From Cannabis sativa (lineage: Eukaryota > Streptophyta > Magnoliopsida > Rosales > Cannabaceae): a DNA stretch of 64,000 nt. The translations under genes were made by a program, and so were the position numbers. The notes under the pieces are model-generated. The model was not told the DNA's origin and searched no databases. It saw only the letters and a program-made list of their open reading frames with translations. Numbering within the stretch: position 1 is the first letter of the stretch; each line of letters starts with the position of its first letter. Shown here one piece after another: positions 1-12,218 of this stretch. The stretch spans positions 41,367,280 to 41,431,279 of the forward strand of contig NC_083605.1 in the NCBI RefSeq assembly GCF_029168945.1, read 5' to 3'.

Positions 1-825
1 GGACCGGGATTGCCTAGCTTGTTTTTCCACCCAGGTCGGCCATATTCTTGACTCCTGAATTAAGGTAAGAAAAGTGGTAAGCACCGTATGTGGTTAAAAA
101 AATCAATGAATGAATGGAGGTGACCTTAATTATTATCATGATGTTGATTAAAGCTTATTAAGCCTAGGTTATTACCTAGGGTTGGAAACGGTTATTACCG
201 TTATGAGTAATTACTCTTGAAACCGCGGTTAGGTTTCTTACTTATCGTTTGCTTTATCGGGCAACGATAGTGACATATTCAGCTCGTATGTAACGAGTGG
301 TAAAAAAAAAGTGGTACTTTATTAAGTACCAGGAATGTGAGATGTTTAAGGGAATGCTTGTTATTATCAAATAGTGAGTATGCATAATGGCATGAGATTA
401 AGTTGATAATCATTTTCTTTCAATTATTGTTTTGATCACTTTCTTGCTGAGTCTCTGTGACTCACTGGTGCTTTATGGTGCAGGTAAAGGAAAGGCTAAA
501 GTCGAACAACCATGAGTTATGGTCGCAGCAGCAATGTACATACCAGCCGCAGGCAGCCCAGTTTACAGGATGCTCTATTTTGATTGTATTTTGGAAAATA
601 TAAAGCTTATGTTGTAAAATACTTTGAAACCAGTTTGTAAATATTTTGAAAACAGGGGGACCCCATAAATCATGTTACTTATCTTTTGTTAAACAATTTA
701 AAGGTTGAGTTTTAACTATCAAAAATTTAATTACCCACACTTTTAGTATAATTACATCTTATATAATTATTGGTATTTTAAATAAAGTGCACACACGTGG
801 CGTCCCTGTTGGACAGGGCGTTACA
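1..825 (+). mobile_element. 3' part of a Gypsy-type LTR (G0), cut by window edge
   Basis: The segment ends in GGGCGTTACA, the same 3' terminus as the Gypsy LTRs at 13735 and 30110. It also shares with them a block around 439-500 (tttcttgctgag...ctcac...ggtgcaggtaaagg). Immediately after base 825 the sequence enters the middle of a Copia-family LTR at the point matching about 7503, so this element was inserted into that LTR. Its left end and TSD partner lie outside the window, so it could be a solo LTR or the right end of a full element. No coding sequence is visible. The 5' half is rich in short hairpins (annotated separately). The assignment to Gypsy rests on the LTR terminus and shared block, not on a pol domain. 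Confidence 0.75.
163..331 (+). repeat. Array of short hairpins/palindromes in the G0 LTR
   Basis: At least seven short inverted repeats follow one another. CCTAGGT/ACCTAGG (163-180), AACGGT/ACCGTT (187-202) and TGGTACTT/AAGTACCA (312-331) all have the same 4-nt TATT loop. Between them lie GAGTAATTACTC (205-216), GAAACC/GGTTTC (219-237, enclosing AACCGCGGTT), TATCGTT/AACGATA (243-269) and CTCGT/ACGAG (283-297). The stems differ in sequence but each is perfectly complementary. A related GGTTATTACC core recurs in the G LTRs. Function unknown. Confidence 0.8.
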
Positions 826-1722
826 ACATCCCATGGTCCCCATACTATTTGAGACCATACTGCTTGTAAGACTCAGTTAATTGATTTGATTAATCAATTA
901 TAATTCTAAAATTAGACTATGTCTAGTTTATGAATTTTCACTATGTTATGGCTTGATTGTGAAGAAATAGTGTTTTGGGGTTTATTTGTTAATTAAGAGA
1001 CTTTATGGAGTCTAATTAATAAATATTATAAATGACAATTTTATTTGATAGTTATTTTAATTATTAAATAAATAGTTTGGCATTTATAAGGTTGAATTGA
1101 AAAATATGGTATTATTGAAAAGAAGAATAAGTGGTTGAAATAAAGTGGCAAAATTGTAACTAGAGATTGGTCCACTTATTGTGTACGGCCAAGAGGTATT
1201 TTTGCCCAATATTTTATTCTTTTTTAATCCATTTAATTCAACCCTAAACCTATTGAAGAATAGTATAAAAGGAAGGTTATGGTCTCATTATCCAACTAAT
1301 ACCTCTAAAGCTAAAAACCTAGATGAGACCTCTTCCTTCTTCTTTCTTCTTCAATTGAAAACACTAAGCATTTCTTCACACTAAATAATTTGAGCCATTA
1401 GTGATAGAGTAGTGCCCACACACATCAAGTGGTATCTCAATCATAGTGTGTAAGACTGTAGGAGATTCCAAACAATAAGAAGGAGAATCAGCATCAAAGG
1501 AAGGAGAGAAAGAGATCCAGGTTCAGATCTTGATTATGTTCTGCTACAAAAAGGAATCAAGGGCTAGAGATCTGAACGGAAGGAGTCATTATATTCCGCT
1601 GCACCAAATGTAAGGTTTCCTTAAACCCTTATGTGTTTATTTCATTGTTTTATAATTCATATTAGGATGTTAATGAAACATACTTGTTAGTAAATCTAGA
1701 TCCTGGTAAAATATTTCCAACA
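826..1722 (+). repeat. Left LTR of D, 3' portion
   Basis: This matches 7499-8392 almost base for base and ends in TTTCCAACA, the 3' terminus of this LTR family. The first part of the LTR was displaced by G0. It contains TATAAAAG at 1264-1271, followed by a pyrimidine-rich stretch and the family's conserved cccacacacatcaagtg segment near 1418. Confidence 0.85.
1264..1271 (+). promoter_or_regulatory. TATA box of D left LTR
   Basis: TATAAAAG occurs where the A, E1, B and F LTRs have TATAAATA, about 450 bp before the LTR end. It is the likely U3/R core promoter, by position and sequence only. Confidence 0.55.
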
Positions 1723-1724
1723 AC

Positions 1725-1737
1725 TGGCCTCAAAGCT
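1725..1737 (+). other. Primer-binding site of D
   Basis: TGGCCTCAAAGCT lies two bases after the LTR end and corresponds to TGGCCTCAGAGCC in E1 and F. It resembles the initiator tRNA-Met site (TGGTATCAGAGC) but has CC in place of TA, plus two further changes. Confidence 0.7.
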
Positions 1738-4700
1738 ATGGTAATGATTTACTTTCATGAAATATGAATTAAAACGATGTTTTGCATTGATTTGGATGGT
1801 TTTATGTGGTTTATGTACTTATTTGATGATAGTTCAGAAATCACAATATATCTTACTGAAATTAATAAATTTAGGCTTTTACAGAACCTAATTTGGATTT
1901 TTTATGAATTAGTTATGATTTTTTGAAGTTGAATGAAAATATCGTGTTTTGAATGCACACACGCGCACGCATGGGACAAGTGCGGCTCGCTCGGACAAAA
2001 TCGCTTCAGAGAAGAGGCGTGTCCGAAGCTTGCCCCTGTCCCGCCCATGTTTCTCGGCCACAGAGGCTGCACGCAACCTCGTTCCTCGGCCAGACTTCCA
2101 CTTCCGCGCGCGCAGGCGTATGCAATGCATACCCCTGTGCCTCAAACTTGTTTTCGTCATAACTTTTGATTCAAAAATCGTTTTCCATTGAAACAAAAGC
2201 CAATTTTTGGTAGAATTTTGTGAAGAATCTGAATTTTCAATAAAACATCTAATTGTCAGAATAAAATTAATTTTTATTAATTTTTTAATAAATTAAAATA
2301 AGTTTGAGATATTAGTAGGCTTTGAATTTTAAAAATTTGATTTCTCACGAAGGAGCCTTATGGTTAATTTTGAAATTTTAGATTATTTTATTTATTTTAA
2401 TTATAAGATCAGATATTATTTTTTATGAAATTTGAATGATCTTACTTTGATATTAAAATATTATCTTTTAAAATAATCTTGTTTAAATTTCAAAGTTTGC
2501 TAACCATATCATATTTTTTTTTCAAATTTGTTATTTTTTGAAATATATTTATTAATTAAAATTATAGGATTAGGAATATGTTAGGTTTAACATTTTATGT
2601 TATTAGATATTTTTTTTATTAAAATTATATTTTGGCAAAAATAACATGAAATTTGAATAATTGGTTAGTTTAGTTTGAATAGATATTTTAGGTTTTCAAA
2701 CCTTAATTTTTTCAAACTTTTTTTTTTTTTAAATATTCTAACCATATAAAATATCTTATTTTTCAATTAGTTTATTTATGTAATATTTAAATTTATTAAA
2801 TTATAAGACTTAGAATATAATAATGAAATATCTAAATTTAAAATTCAAGATATTTTATTATATTATTTTATTAGAAATTTTAAATAAATTTCAATTTTTA
2901 ATAAACTTGATATTTGAAAAATTGGTTAGATATTTTTGATTTTTTGTTAGAATTTAAGAAATTTAGGGGTTTGTTCGATTTTTAATTTTTTCAAATATTC
3001 TCTAACAACCTAAATTTGAATTCTAGTGAAGACATTTATTTTAAAATTTAATTTTTTTTTTAAATTTTAAAATTGAGATATTTTAGCTTACTTTCTAGAT
3101 ATTCCAAATCAGTTATTTGTTTGTACTGTTTGATTATATTATTACGTATTCAAATTTTTTTTACAAACCTATTATTTATTTGATCTAAATTGCTATGATT
3201 AACTTTTTGACAGATCCAATGATGTGATTTTAATCATAGTCTAATTGTCAATAGATCTTATAAATAATTTGTAACAGGTAATTTTTGCTATTTCTTTCAT
3301 CTGTGTAAACCTAGTAACATGAGCCTATATGTTTGCTATTGGGCTTAGATGCATATAGGAAGCCCATTTAAGTTTTACTAAGTAAATGGACTAGGTTGCT
3401 AAAATAAATTTTGACATAAGTAAATTTATTTAGGCCCAATTAGATTTGGGCTTATTCAATGAATAACAATTATTTATTCAAAGGTTAAAATCCTCTCTTT
3501 TGGGCCTTGTGTGAGAGTTGGGGGCCAATAGAAGTGGGTACGACATACTGAACCCAGCTGACCCTCACATGAACTACCCCAATTGTGAAGGCCCATTTGC
3601 CTTATTTAAATAATTGTATTAGGTTAATTATATTAGTCTAACCTAATTAAAATTGAATTAGCAACATAATTAACTTTTAAAATATATGAAATTTATTTTT
3701 CATTTAATATTTTAAAGTTAATTTTAGAAAAACACTAAGTTAATGATATATATTCTAGATAGTTATTTCTAGTACTAATTATATTTCTAATATTTAATTA
3801 GGAAAAAATCATAGATTGTGAAATTAATTATTTAATAATTAATTTTGGTACAATCTAAGTTAAGTATATTTTTCCTAGTATTAAATGTGAATTAATAATT
3901 AAGTCTTCTCTATACTTAATTATTTATTTCTTGAATTTAATACATTTAATTAAATTGAAAATTTAAATATTTAAGTTGATTTTCATCATGATACTTAAAT
4001 ACTATTATGTTCATGTTATTTAATTGAAAATTATTTTAAGTTTGAAATCTTATTTCATTATACTTAAATTTGAATAATTTCTCAAAATATATTTTATTTT
4101 ATTTTATTAATCTTTTTCCCACAATTTCGAAATGCATTTCTTAAATGCCGAAATTTCGAATTTTATTTGAAAAATAGATTAAATTTGAAAATTATTTATT
4201 TTAATTTTGGACCAACTTAAATCTATGATTTTTTCATTTAATGATTAATTAAAATAAATGAAGTAAAATATATTTAATTAGAAAATGAATTAATTAGTCA
4301 ATGAAAGTCTAGATAGACATTATCTGTTTTGCTAGAAGTATTTTTCTAGTGTATTTAATTATGTAGAAAATTAATATTTAAGTTCATTTTCATCATGATA
4401 CTTAAATATCTGAAATTTTTCTTATATATTTAATTAAATAGGAAAATTATATTTTTTGTTGTAAATAAATTTTATTAATTAATTTTGGACCAACATTAAA
4501 TTAGAATAATTTTTTCCAGTATTTATTTTGATTTTATTTTAACAAGAAATTTCGAGAATTGTGTTCTTAAATACTTCAATTTTTCCAAATGCAATACATA
4601 TTTATAGAAAATTAAATTTGAGTTGTAAATTAATTCAAATTAATTTTGAAACAACTTAAATTGAATATTTTTCTAAATATTTATTTGAAATTATTACTAA

Positions 4701-4860
4701 GATGGAAATAATTCATGTTATTTTCATATTCATCTAAGTAATACTTATAAATATTAAATTAAAATTTATATTTAGAATTTTTCATTCTAAATTGGATATT
4801 TTAATTAAATAAATATATATTTAAAATAAATTGATTAAAATAAATATTAGAAGAAAACAC
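1738..4860 (+). other. AT-rich untranslated internal region of D
   Basis: About 3.1 kb of very AT-rich sequence has no ORF of note, where gag would be expected. Two islands stand out. One at about 1950-2150 is CpG-rich, with short overlapping ORFs in several frames that I take as chance. The other, at about 3500-3600, is shared by every family member (gggccttgtgtgagagttggg ... gtgggtacgacatactgaaccc). Confidence 0.7.
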
Positions 4861-5760
4861 ACTTTAAATAATGAGCTTTATTATTAGGACATTCGATCTC
4901 CATTGTTGGTTTTACGTAGCTTTTGTTTTAGTGAGTAATCCTCCCTAATGGAGGAACGTTCATTAGCAAGTTAGCACTGTTTAATCTCGGAAGCTAAGTA
5001 TATTTGTAAGTATTTTATATGGTATTGATCACCCTAATGGTGGCGACTGTATTTGACTTACAAAATATGAAACAATTGTGGAAGCTCATAAGATAGAATA
5101 GCCTTGACTCTCGCCTAAACGGGACAACGGTGGATTCCAATCTTGATCGAATAAAAGGTTGCTAGAATGTTTATCATTTTAGATGAGCTGACAACTCTAT
5201 TCAATGGATGGTATCACTGACTCTCGCTTAAATGGGACACTGATATCAGTTTGTTGAAGACCTTGGAAATTATTTAGGATTGTATGTTTTAGTATTTTCA
5301 CTTGTCATTCCTACTTGCAATATGTTTAATAGTTTCTGAATTGTGTATGAATTTATATTGAACCATGTTATTTTCTGTTATTAAATTGTAGTTTAATTTC
5401 AAATCTTCATTGTTGGTCTAACTTGGTTTGTTTATCTAATGAGATAAATCCCTAATGGATTTTCACCATTAGACATACATAATAGTGTTAGATCTCGAAA
5501 GATAAATATTGCATATGCAACATCTAGCTGTTCATCAATTGATGACACCTTAGACTAGTATTTTACAATATGAAACAAGAAGATTGTATAAATAAGATTA
5601 CTTTGACTCTCGCTAATCGAAACATCGTTGGATTCTTATTTTAATACGAAATTATCATAATTCCTCTTAGCTTATTCATTTCGAATTAGCTCAATAACAT
5701 ATCATTGGATGAATGGTGTATAAATCATTTCATGTCATTCTATATTTTCTCTTAAGAAAT
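4861..5760 (+). other. Conserved non-coding block of D with repeated GACTCTCGC motif
   Basis: This begins at the end of the AT-rich stretch (cattcgatctccattg) and is shared with A, B, E1 and F. GACTCTCGCC/TTAAAC/TGGGAC occurs near 5106 and 5214, with a diverged third copy near 5604. No continuous reading frame is visible and the role is unknown. Confidence 0.6.
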
Positions 5761-5829
5761 TAAATGATGCGTTTGATTATAATCCCAAAATTCTATCCCA
5801 AAATGATATAAATCCTCAATCTTAGAAAT

Positions 5830-6970
5830 CTCCTACTTGTATGGGCAAATCAGACTTAGAGTAAAATTAATAGTAGTGGTCCAAGAAAGAATTACTCATT
5901 ATATTTGGTATAAATTTAAGTCTTTGACTTTAATTTTAGATTCCAAATAGAAATTTTCTTATATTTCTATTTCCAGAATACAATACAGTTACACTTTCAC
6001 AAGTGTTTAATATCCATCTTCTATTAATGGATTCCAAAACTGTATATTAAAGTATGGATATGAGTTTAGTATTCTGTGACCAGGATCCACTCGGAGGATT
6101 CTAAGAACTTTTTAATGTAACTATACGTAAGTCATCAAAAGACACAACCATATTTTATAAATCTATGGCATTTGTATCTTGTTCGTAGTGGTTTTGACAA
6201 GATCATTCTCTGCAAAGAGTTTAAATGCCTACATCCACTGAAAGTAAATTAATCTAATTCGCAAATGGATGCACATTCAAGGGTAGATATGAGTTTTTCG
6301 TTGCATTCTTAAAACGATCACTCTAGATATTACCTTATGCAAAAGAAATTGGAAATGTTTGAAATTTCATGAATTTCTAGCAATGATGATAAAACATTAA
6401 GGTAAGTGGTTAAAGATCTTTCGAACTGATAGGGGTGGAGAAATAGTTAGTAGATATGCAGTTCAAAGATCATTAAATTGATTTTTGAATTATATCCAAA
6501 ATTACATCCCAGAAATTTCGATTTGCATATTGATGATTAGTTACTAGTCGTTGCCTAAATCCTTCTATGGTAATATAATTTTAGAATGATGCAATGGTTG
6601 GATACTTAATGTAAATCATTACGAGATTCATGGATGACCTAATCAAAATCTTAAGAAAAGCTAGAACTGTTAACCATGGTTTGTTAGCTATTCTAAGTGA
6701 TTAGGGGTGGACCATCCCATAGTCATTAGATAAGAAAGTGTTTGTTTAAACAAATACCATGTTTCTAAGGAAATGACTAAGTGTGAAAAGTAGCAAATAA
6801 AGGAGATATTTTTGTTCTTGATTCCAAAAGTGTTCTATCATCTTATTCCATATGATGATCCCACTCTTTGTTGTTTTGACACAACCGAAGAGGTCCATAC
6901 CATTTAGTTTTCTTAGACATAATTCACGGTACCTTGTCGTAGTGGGAGAGTTTCTATGAACTCACCTTCA
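5830..6970 (+). pseudogene. Copia pol remnant of D (integrase region, degenerate)
   Basis: A degenerate integrase core is recognisable near 6330-6560: a K-I-F/L-R-T-D-R-G-G-E-like stretch, followed by a gap where the canonical PGTPQQNG segment should be, then M-I-S-Y-stop-S-L-P-K-S-F-Y-G. The stop is TAG at 6545-6547, at the same place in A, B, E1 and F. Several frameshifts are present. The remnant ends abruptly near 6970, where a deletion joins it to the middle of the right LTR; the RT/RNase H remnant seen in other copies is missing. Confidence 0.75.
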
Positions 6971-8392
6971 TAATCCTGATATGTTTAGGTTCGATCTCAA
7001 GAGTATTATACATGTTCTTTGATTTGTTAGTTAAGCCTACTTTTGCGTCAGGGTGATACGTACATTTTGGGAACATGATAGTATAATTGAGTTGGAGCGC
7101 TAACATAAATATGGAATCTATAACTTCTATAGGAATTTAGAAGTGAAACGATGATATCCTTCTAGCTTGGTTAAACAGTGATAAATGGTGGAGATCTCAT
7201 TTCACTTCGGTGAAATATCATTTATACGGAGCTAAGTGTTTTAAGGATAAAATACATTGAAGGTGTAACAGTAACTTAGTGCCTATTCAATATAGATCAC
7301 CTATTAGAGGGTCATGGATCAAATTAGGATTATAACAATGGATAACTAATGACGTATCTATATCGTGGAACATATAGAGCGTTCTATATGAGTGAGAGTG
7401 CAATTCCAAGTTCTATGTGTGAATTCAATAAGGAATTAATAAGTTAGGGAATTTACTTGGTAAATTCGGTTTGACTTATTGGAAGCTCAGTTAATATAGG
7501 ACCATGGTCCCCATACTCGTTGAGACCATACAGCTTGTAAGACTCAGTTAATTGATTTGATTAATCAATTATAATTCTAAAATTAGACTATCTCTAGTTT
7601 ATGAATTTTCACTATGTTATGGCTTGATTGTGAAGAAATAGTGTTTTGGGGTTTATTTGTTAATTAAGAGACTTTATGGAGTCTAATTAATAAATATTAT
7701 AAATGACAATTTTATTTGATAGTTATTTTAATTATTAAATAAATAGTTTGGCATTTATAAGGTTAAATTGAAAATTGTGGTATTATTGAAAAGAAGAATA
7801 AGTGGTTGAAATAAAGTGGCAAAATTGTAACTAGAGATTGATCCACTTATTGTGTACGGCCAAGAGGTATTTTTGCCCAATATTTTATTCTTTTTTAATC
7901 CATTTAATTCAACCCTAACCCTATTGAAGAATAGTATAAAAGGAAGGTTATGGTCTCATTATCCAACTAATGCCTCCAAAGCTAAAAACCTAAATGAGAC
8001 CTCTTCCTTCTTCTTTTTCTTCAATTCGAAAAACTAAGCATTTCTTCACACTAGATAATTTCAACCATTAGTGATAGAGTAGTGCCCACACACATCAAGT
8101 GGTATCTCAATCATATTGTGTAAGACTGTAGGAGATTCCAAACAACAAGAAGGAGAATCAGCATCAAAGGACGGAGAGAAAGAGATCCAGGTTCAAATCT
8201 TGATTATGTTCTGCTACAGAAAGGAATCAAGGGCTAGAGATCTGAACGGAAAGAGTCATTATATTTCGCTGCACCCAATGTAAGCTTTCCTTAAACCCTT
8301 ATGTGTTTATAAAAATGTTTTAGAATTCATATTAGGATGTTAATGAAACATACTTGTTAGTAAATCTAGATCCTGGTAAAATATTTCCAACA
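6971..8392 (+). repeat. Right LTR of D, 5' truncated
   Basis: It starts inside the LTR (taatcctgatatgtttagg) and ends with TTTCCAACA. The first roughly 470 bp of LTR and the polypurine tract were lost in the deletion. A TATAAAAG box lies at 7935-7942. Confidence 0.85.
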
Positions 8393-8624
8393 CTATGTCC
8401 TTTCCAGGGCATAAGTTAAAGTAAGCTTGGGTTGGATGTATGGAGTATGCATCAGAATGGACCGATATGGAACTTGGATTATATATGATGAGTTTACCAT
8501 AATATCTATTCAATTCAATATCACCTAGTTGATCCTTGATCAAATGATCTCAATCCTGACATGGTTAGGTTCGATCTCAAGAGTGTTATTTGTGTTCTTT
8601 GATTTGTTAGTTAAGCGTACTGTT
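8393..8624 (+). repeat. LTR C, left fragment
   Basis: This is the middle of a Copia-family LTR (ctatgtcctttccagggcataag ... ttagttaagcgtactgtt). Its continuation, beginning gttaggtcttggtgatac, lies at 49971 on the far side of element A. It is diverged from the other LTRs, so C is the oldest recognisable layer. Confidence 0.8.
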
Positions 8625-10497
8625 TGTTGGGTTTTATGCCCTAAATAAAACTCATTTCAATATAATCAAAGTTATTAGTTAATAAAGATCTGAAATAAAA
8701 TTTTATGCTGCATGGTTCACATGATTTATTTCATGATTATATGTATATAATGTATGAATTCTATTTAGGTCCAGAACATATGAATTTGTTAATGATTATA
8801 GTGTTGTCTACACAGTGGAATATAATCTTAATTATATGTTCGAAAGTTTATTCCCTATTTTGTAAGTTCACTGGATTTAGACTGACATGATAATCAGCAA
8901 TAGGTATTTTACACCTTGGATAAGTGTTATGTCCTTTCCAGGGCATTGGCAAAGTTTACCAGCATAGGATGTATGGAGTATACATAGGAAGGGGCCGATA
9001 TTGAACTTTTATTAGATATATTAAAATTTACCGTAATATCTATTCAATTCAATATCACTTGTTGATCCTAGATCAAATGATCTTAATCCTGATATGTTTA
9101 GGTTCGATCTCAAGAGTATTATACATGTTCTTTGATTTGTTAGTTAAGCCTACTTTTGGGTCAGGGTGATACGTACATTTTGGGAACATGATAATGCAAT
9201 TGAGTGGGAGCGCAAACATAAATATGGAATCTATAGCTTCTATATGACAAATAGAAAGTAAAGGATCATTTCCTTCGAGCTTGACCAAATGAAAATAAAT
9301 GGTGGAGTACTCATTTCACTTAGCTGAAATATCATTTGTACGAGGTTAAGTGTTTTAAGGATAAAATACATTGTAGGGTGTTTCGGTAATCTAATCCCTT
9401 TACAGTGTAGATCATCTATATAGAGGATCGTTGATCAAATTAGGATTATAACAATGGATAACTAATGCGTATCTATATCGTGGAACATATAGAGCGTTCT
9501 ATATACAGAGAGTGCAATTCTAAGTTCTATGCGTGGATTCAACGAAGAATTAATAAGTCAGTGAATTTAAGATATAAATTCTTGATCTGCTTATTGGAAG
9601 CGCGAATATATAGACCCATGGTCCCCATACTAGTTGAGACCATACTGCTTGTAAGACTCACTTAATTGATTTTGATTAATCAATTATAATTCTAAAGTTA
9701 GACTATGTCTAGTTTATGAATTTTCACTAAGCAAGGGCGAAATTGTAAAGAAAAGAGATCCTAGGTTTATTTATTAATTAAGAGACTTTATATGTCTAAT
9801 TAATAAATATATTAAATGAAAATATTATTTAATAATTAATTTATAGTTATTAAATAATTAGAATTGGCATTTAAATGTTTAAATTGGAAAATTTGCATTT
9901 TTGAGAAAATGGGATGGAAGAATGACAAAATGGCAAAATTACAAAGTGGGCCCATTATCCATTCTAGGGCCGGTCACTTAGTGTGATTTTACTATTTATT
10001 TTTCTATTATTTTAATGCATAATAATTCTAACCTAAACCTAGGTGGTTACCTATAAATAGATAGTGATGGCTCTCATTCCCACTTAACTTTGTCAGATGA
10101 AAACTGAGCCTCTTTCTATTTACCCTAGCCGCCACTTCTTCTTCTCTTTCCCTCTTCAATTTTTTGAACCTTGAGTGAATGAGTGAGTGCCCACACACAT
10201 CAAGTGGTATCACAATCATATTGTGTAAGACTGTAGGAGATTCCAATCAACAACAAGGAGAAGGAGCATAAAAGGAAGGAGAGAAAGAGATCCAGGTTCA
10301 GATATTGATAATGATCTGCTAGAGAAAGGAATCAAGGGCTAGATATCTGAACAGAAGGAGTCATTATATTCCGCTACACCCAATGTAAGGTTTACTAAAC
10401 TTTATATGAGTTTATTTCATTGTTTTAGAATTCATACTAGGATGTTAATGAAACATAGTTGTTAGTAAATCTAGATCCTGGTAAAATATTTCCAACA
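8625..10497 (+). repeat. Left LTR of A
   Basis: It runs from TGTTGG to CCAACA, 1873 bp, and is followed two bases later by the PBS. A TATA box lies at 10052-10059. A minus-strand ORF at 9073-9288 inside it recurs in other LTR copies but is not supported as a gene. Confidence 0.93.
10052..10059 (+). promoter_or_regulatory. TATA box of A left LTR
   Basis: TATAAATA in a context conserved in E1, B and F (ctataaatagatagtg). In A's right LTR the equivalent is CATAACTA, so that copy has lost the box. Confidence 0.55.
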
Positions 10498-10499
10498 AC

Positions 10500-10512
10500 T
10501 GGCCTCAGAACC
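10500..10512 (+). other. Primer-binding site of A
   Basis: TGGCCTCAGAACC lies two bases after the LTR. It is the family form of an initiator-tRNA-Met-like PBS, with CC for TA. Confidence 0.7.
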
Positions 10513-11082
10513 ATGGTAATGATTTACTTTCATGAAATATGAATTAAAACGATATTATGTGTTGATTTGGATGGTTTCATGGGGTTTATGTGCTTATTTG
10601 ATGATAGTTTAGAAATCGCAATATATGTTACTGAAATATTTTTTATTTCAATCTGGAATTATTTTTTCTGGAAAGTAGAGGAAACATTAATAAATTTAGG
10701 CTTTTACAGAACCTAATTTGGTTTTTTTATGAATTAGTTATGATTTTTTTAATTTGAATGAAAATATCTGGTTTCGGGATGCATACGCATGCGCATGAGG
10801 AGAGGTGCGGCTCGCTCAGAAAAAATTCGCTTCAGACAACTAGCGTGTCCGAACCTTGCCCTATTCCGTCCATGTCCCTCGGTCAGATAGGCTGTATACA
10901 ACCTTGATGCTCGGTCAAATGGGCAATGCATACCCCTGTGCACCAAACTTGTTTTCTTCATAACTTTTGATTCAAAAATCGTTTTTCAATGAAACAAAAG
11001 CCAATTTTTGGTAGAATTTTGTGTAGAATCTGATTTTTCAATCAAAAATCTAATTGGCAGAATAAAATTAATTTATATTATT
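10513..11082 (+). other. 5' internal region of A up to the G insertion
   Basis: Homologous to D 1738-2280, including a shorter, CpG-poorer version of the GC island (about 10770-10950). It breaks at TTATT, the TSD of G, and resumes at 30111. No gene seen. Confidence 0.8.
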
Positions 11083-12189
11083 TGTAATACCCGGAATTAA
11101 GAAATGGATTAGCAAAACCCTAACTAGATAATTATGTATAATGGAGGAATTATATTATTATATAATTCAATATATGTGATTTATATGAATTTTAATATAT
11201 TAAAGACCCCGTTGGTGAGCTAGGGGCATTTTGGTAATTATGACCCGAGAAGGGTAAAATGATGAAATTAATTTAATTATGTGCTTAATAGAACTATATT
11301 ATTATATAGTATGCCTGTGTTGTCTTTTATGGTGTGTTCTGACAGGTTAGCACGGTATAGTCACAACCGGGAATTTCGGGCCGAACCGGGTTCGGGCCTG
11401 AAATGTAAATTGGATTGATAATTTGGCATTTTATTTGATGAATGATAATCTGAAATTTATTTGAAATTAATTGAGTATTGAATGACTATTTTACCCTTGT
11501 GAGGGTGATCATGTGTGTTTTGGCCTTAAGGGCACTTTGGTCATTTGACCTTTATTTTCTATGATGGATAAAGATGAATTTCTTTAAAAAAAAATGGATT
11601 AATTTCTGGTGTTATTCCTCTCTCTTACCCGACCCTCTCTCCCTCTCTTTATCTCTTGATTTTCAATTTTAAGAATTGAAGAAAAGTGCTTGATGTTTGG
11701 TGGTTTTGGAGCTTGATAATTGTAGAACTTTGAGCTTACTCTTGGTTTGAGTTTGAGGTAGTTTCCTATGACTTTAATCTTGATTTTTAGTTCTGAATTT
11801 GAGTGTTGTAAAAGCATAAGTTTGTGCTAATATTCTTGAGATTGCATGTGTAAAGGAATTGAAGTTAGTTTTGTTGAATTTGAGTATGTGATGCTTGAAT
11901 CCTTGCTTGGGTGTTTGATTGAGCTCTAGATAAATTTTTAGGGTTATTTTCATGTCTTGAATTTAGATTTTTGAAAGTGTTTGCAGCTGGAAAATTGATT
12001 GAGCTGGTTGAGTTGAAGCTCAAGTTTAGAGCTTGAAGTTTTGGAGTTTGAACATAATTTTAAGTTGATTTTTACAATCTGAAATTATGGGGTTTATTGT
12101 TGGATTTTGATGCATAAATATGTGTTTTAGACCCTATAATATTTGCTAGCTACTCTAAGTGGATTAATTGTGATTTTGGTTGTGAAAAG

Positions 12190-12218
12190 CAAGCTTGAGT
12201 TCATGGAACTCAAGCTTG
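12190..12218 (+). repeat. 13-bp-stem hairpin in G left LTR
   Basis: CAAGCTTGAGTTC and GAACTCAAGCTTG flank a 3-nt loop (ATG): a perfect 13-bp stem. It is repeated at 18348-18376 in the right LTR. A related, imperfect hairpin with the same CAAGCTT...GAGTT core is at 43723-43756 in solo LTR S. Confidence 0.85.

Larger units (their letters stand above)
826..8392 (+). mobile_element. Decayed Copia-family element D (left end truncated by G0, 3' deletion)
   Basis: D has a partial left LTR (826-1722), a PBS-like site (1725-1737), an internal region with the same order of landmarks as elements A, B, E1 and F, and a right LTR missing its 5' part (6971-8392). The two LTR parts share sequence from the CATGGTCCCCATACT block onward and are close relatives of each other. 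They differ from the A/E1 LTRs mainly in the segment just upstream of the TATA box. D probably sits inside LTR C: the sequence after 8392 is the middle of a Copia-family LTR starting CTATG, a candidate TSD whose partner would be left of the window. D cannot encode a working polyprotein. Confidence 0.8.

Noticed and set aside
1909..2196. Overlapping ORFs of 69-95 codons on both strands
   Set aside because: They all arise from one CpG-rich island with few stop codons. No domain is seen, and the homologous island in A does not keep the frames.
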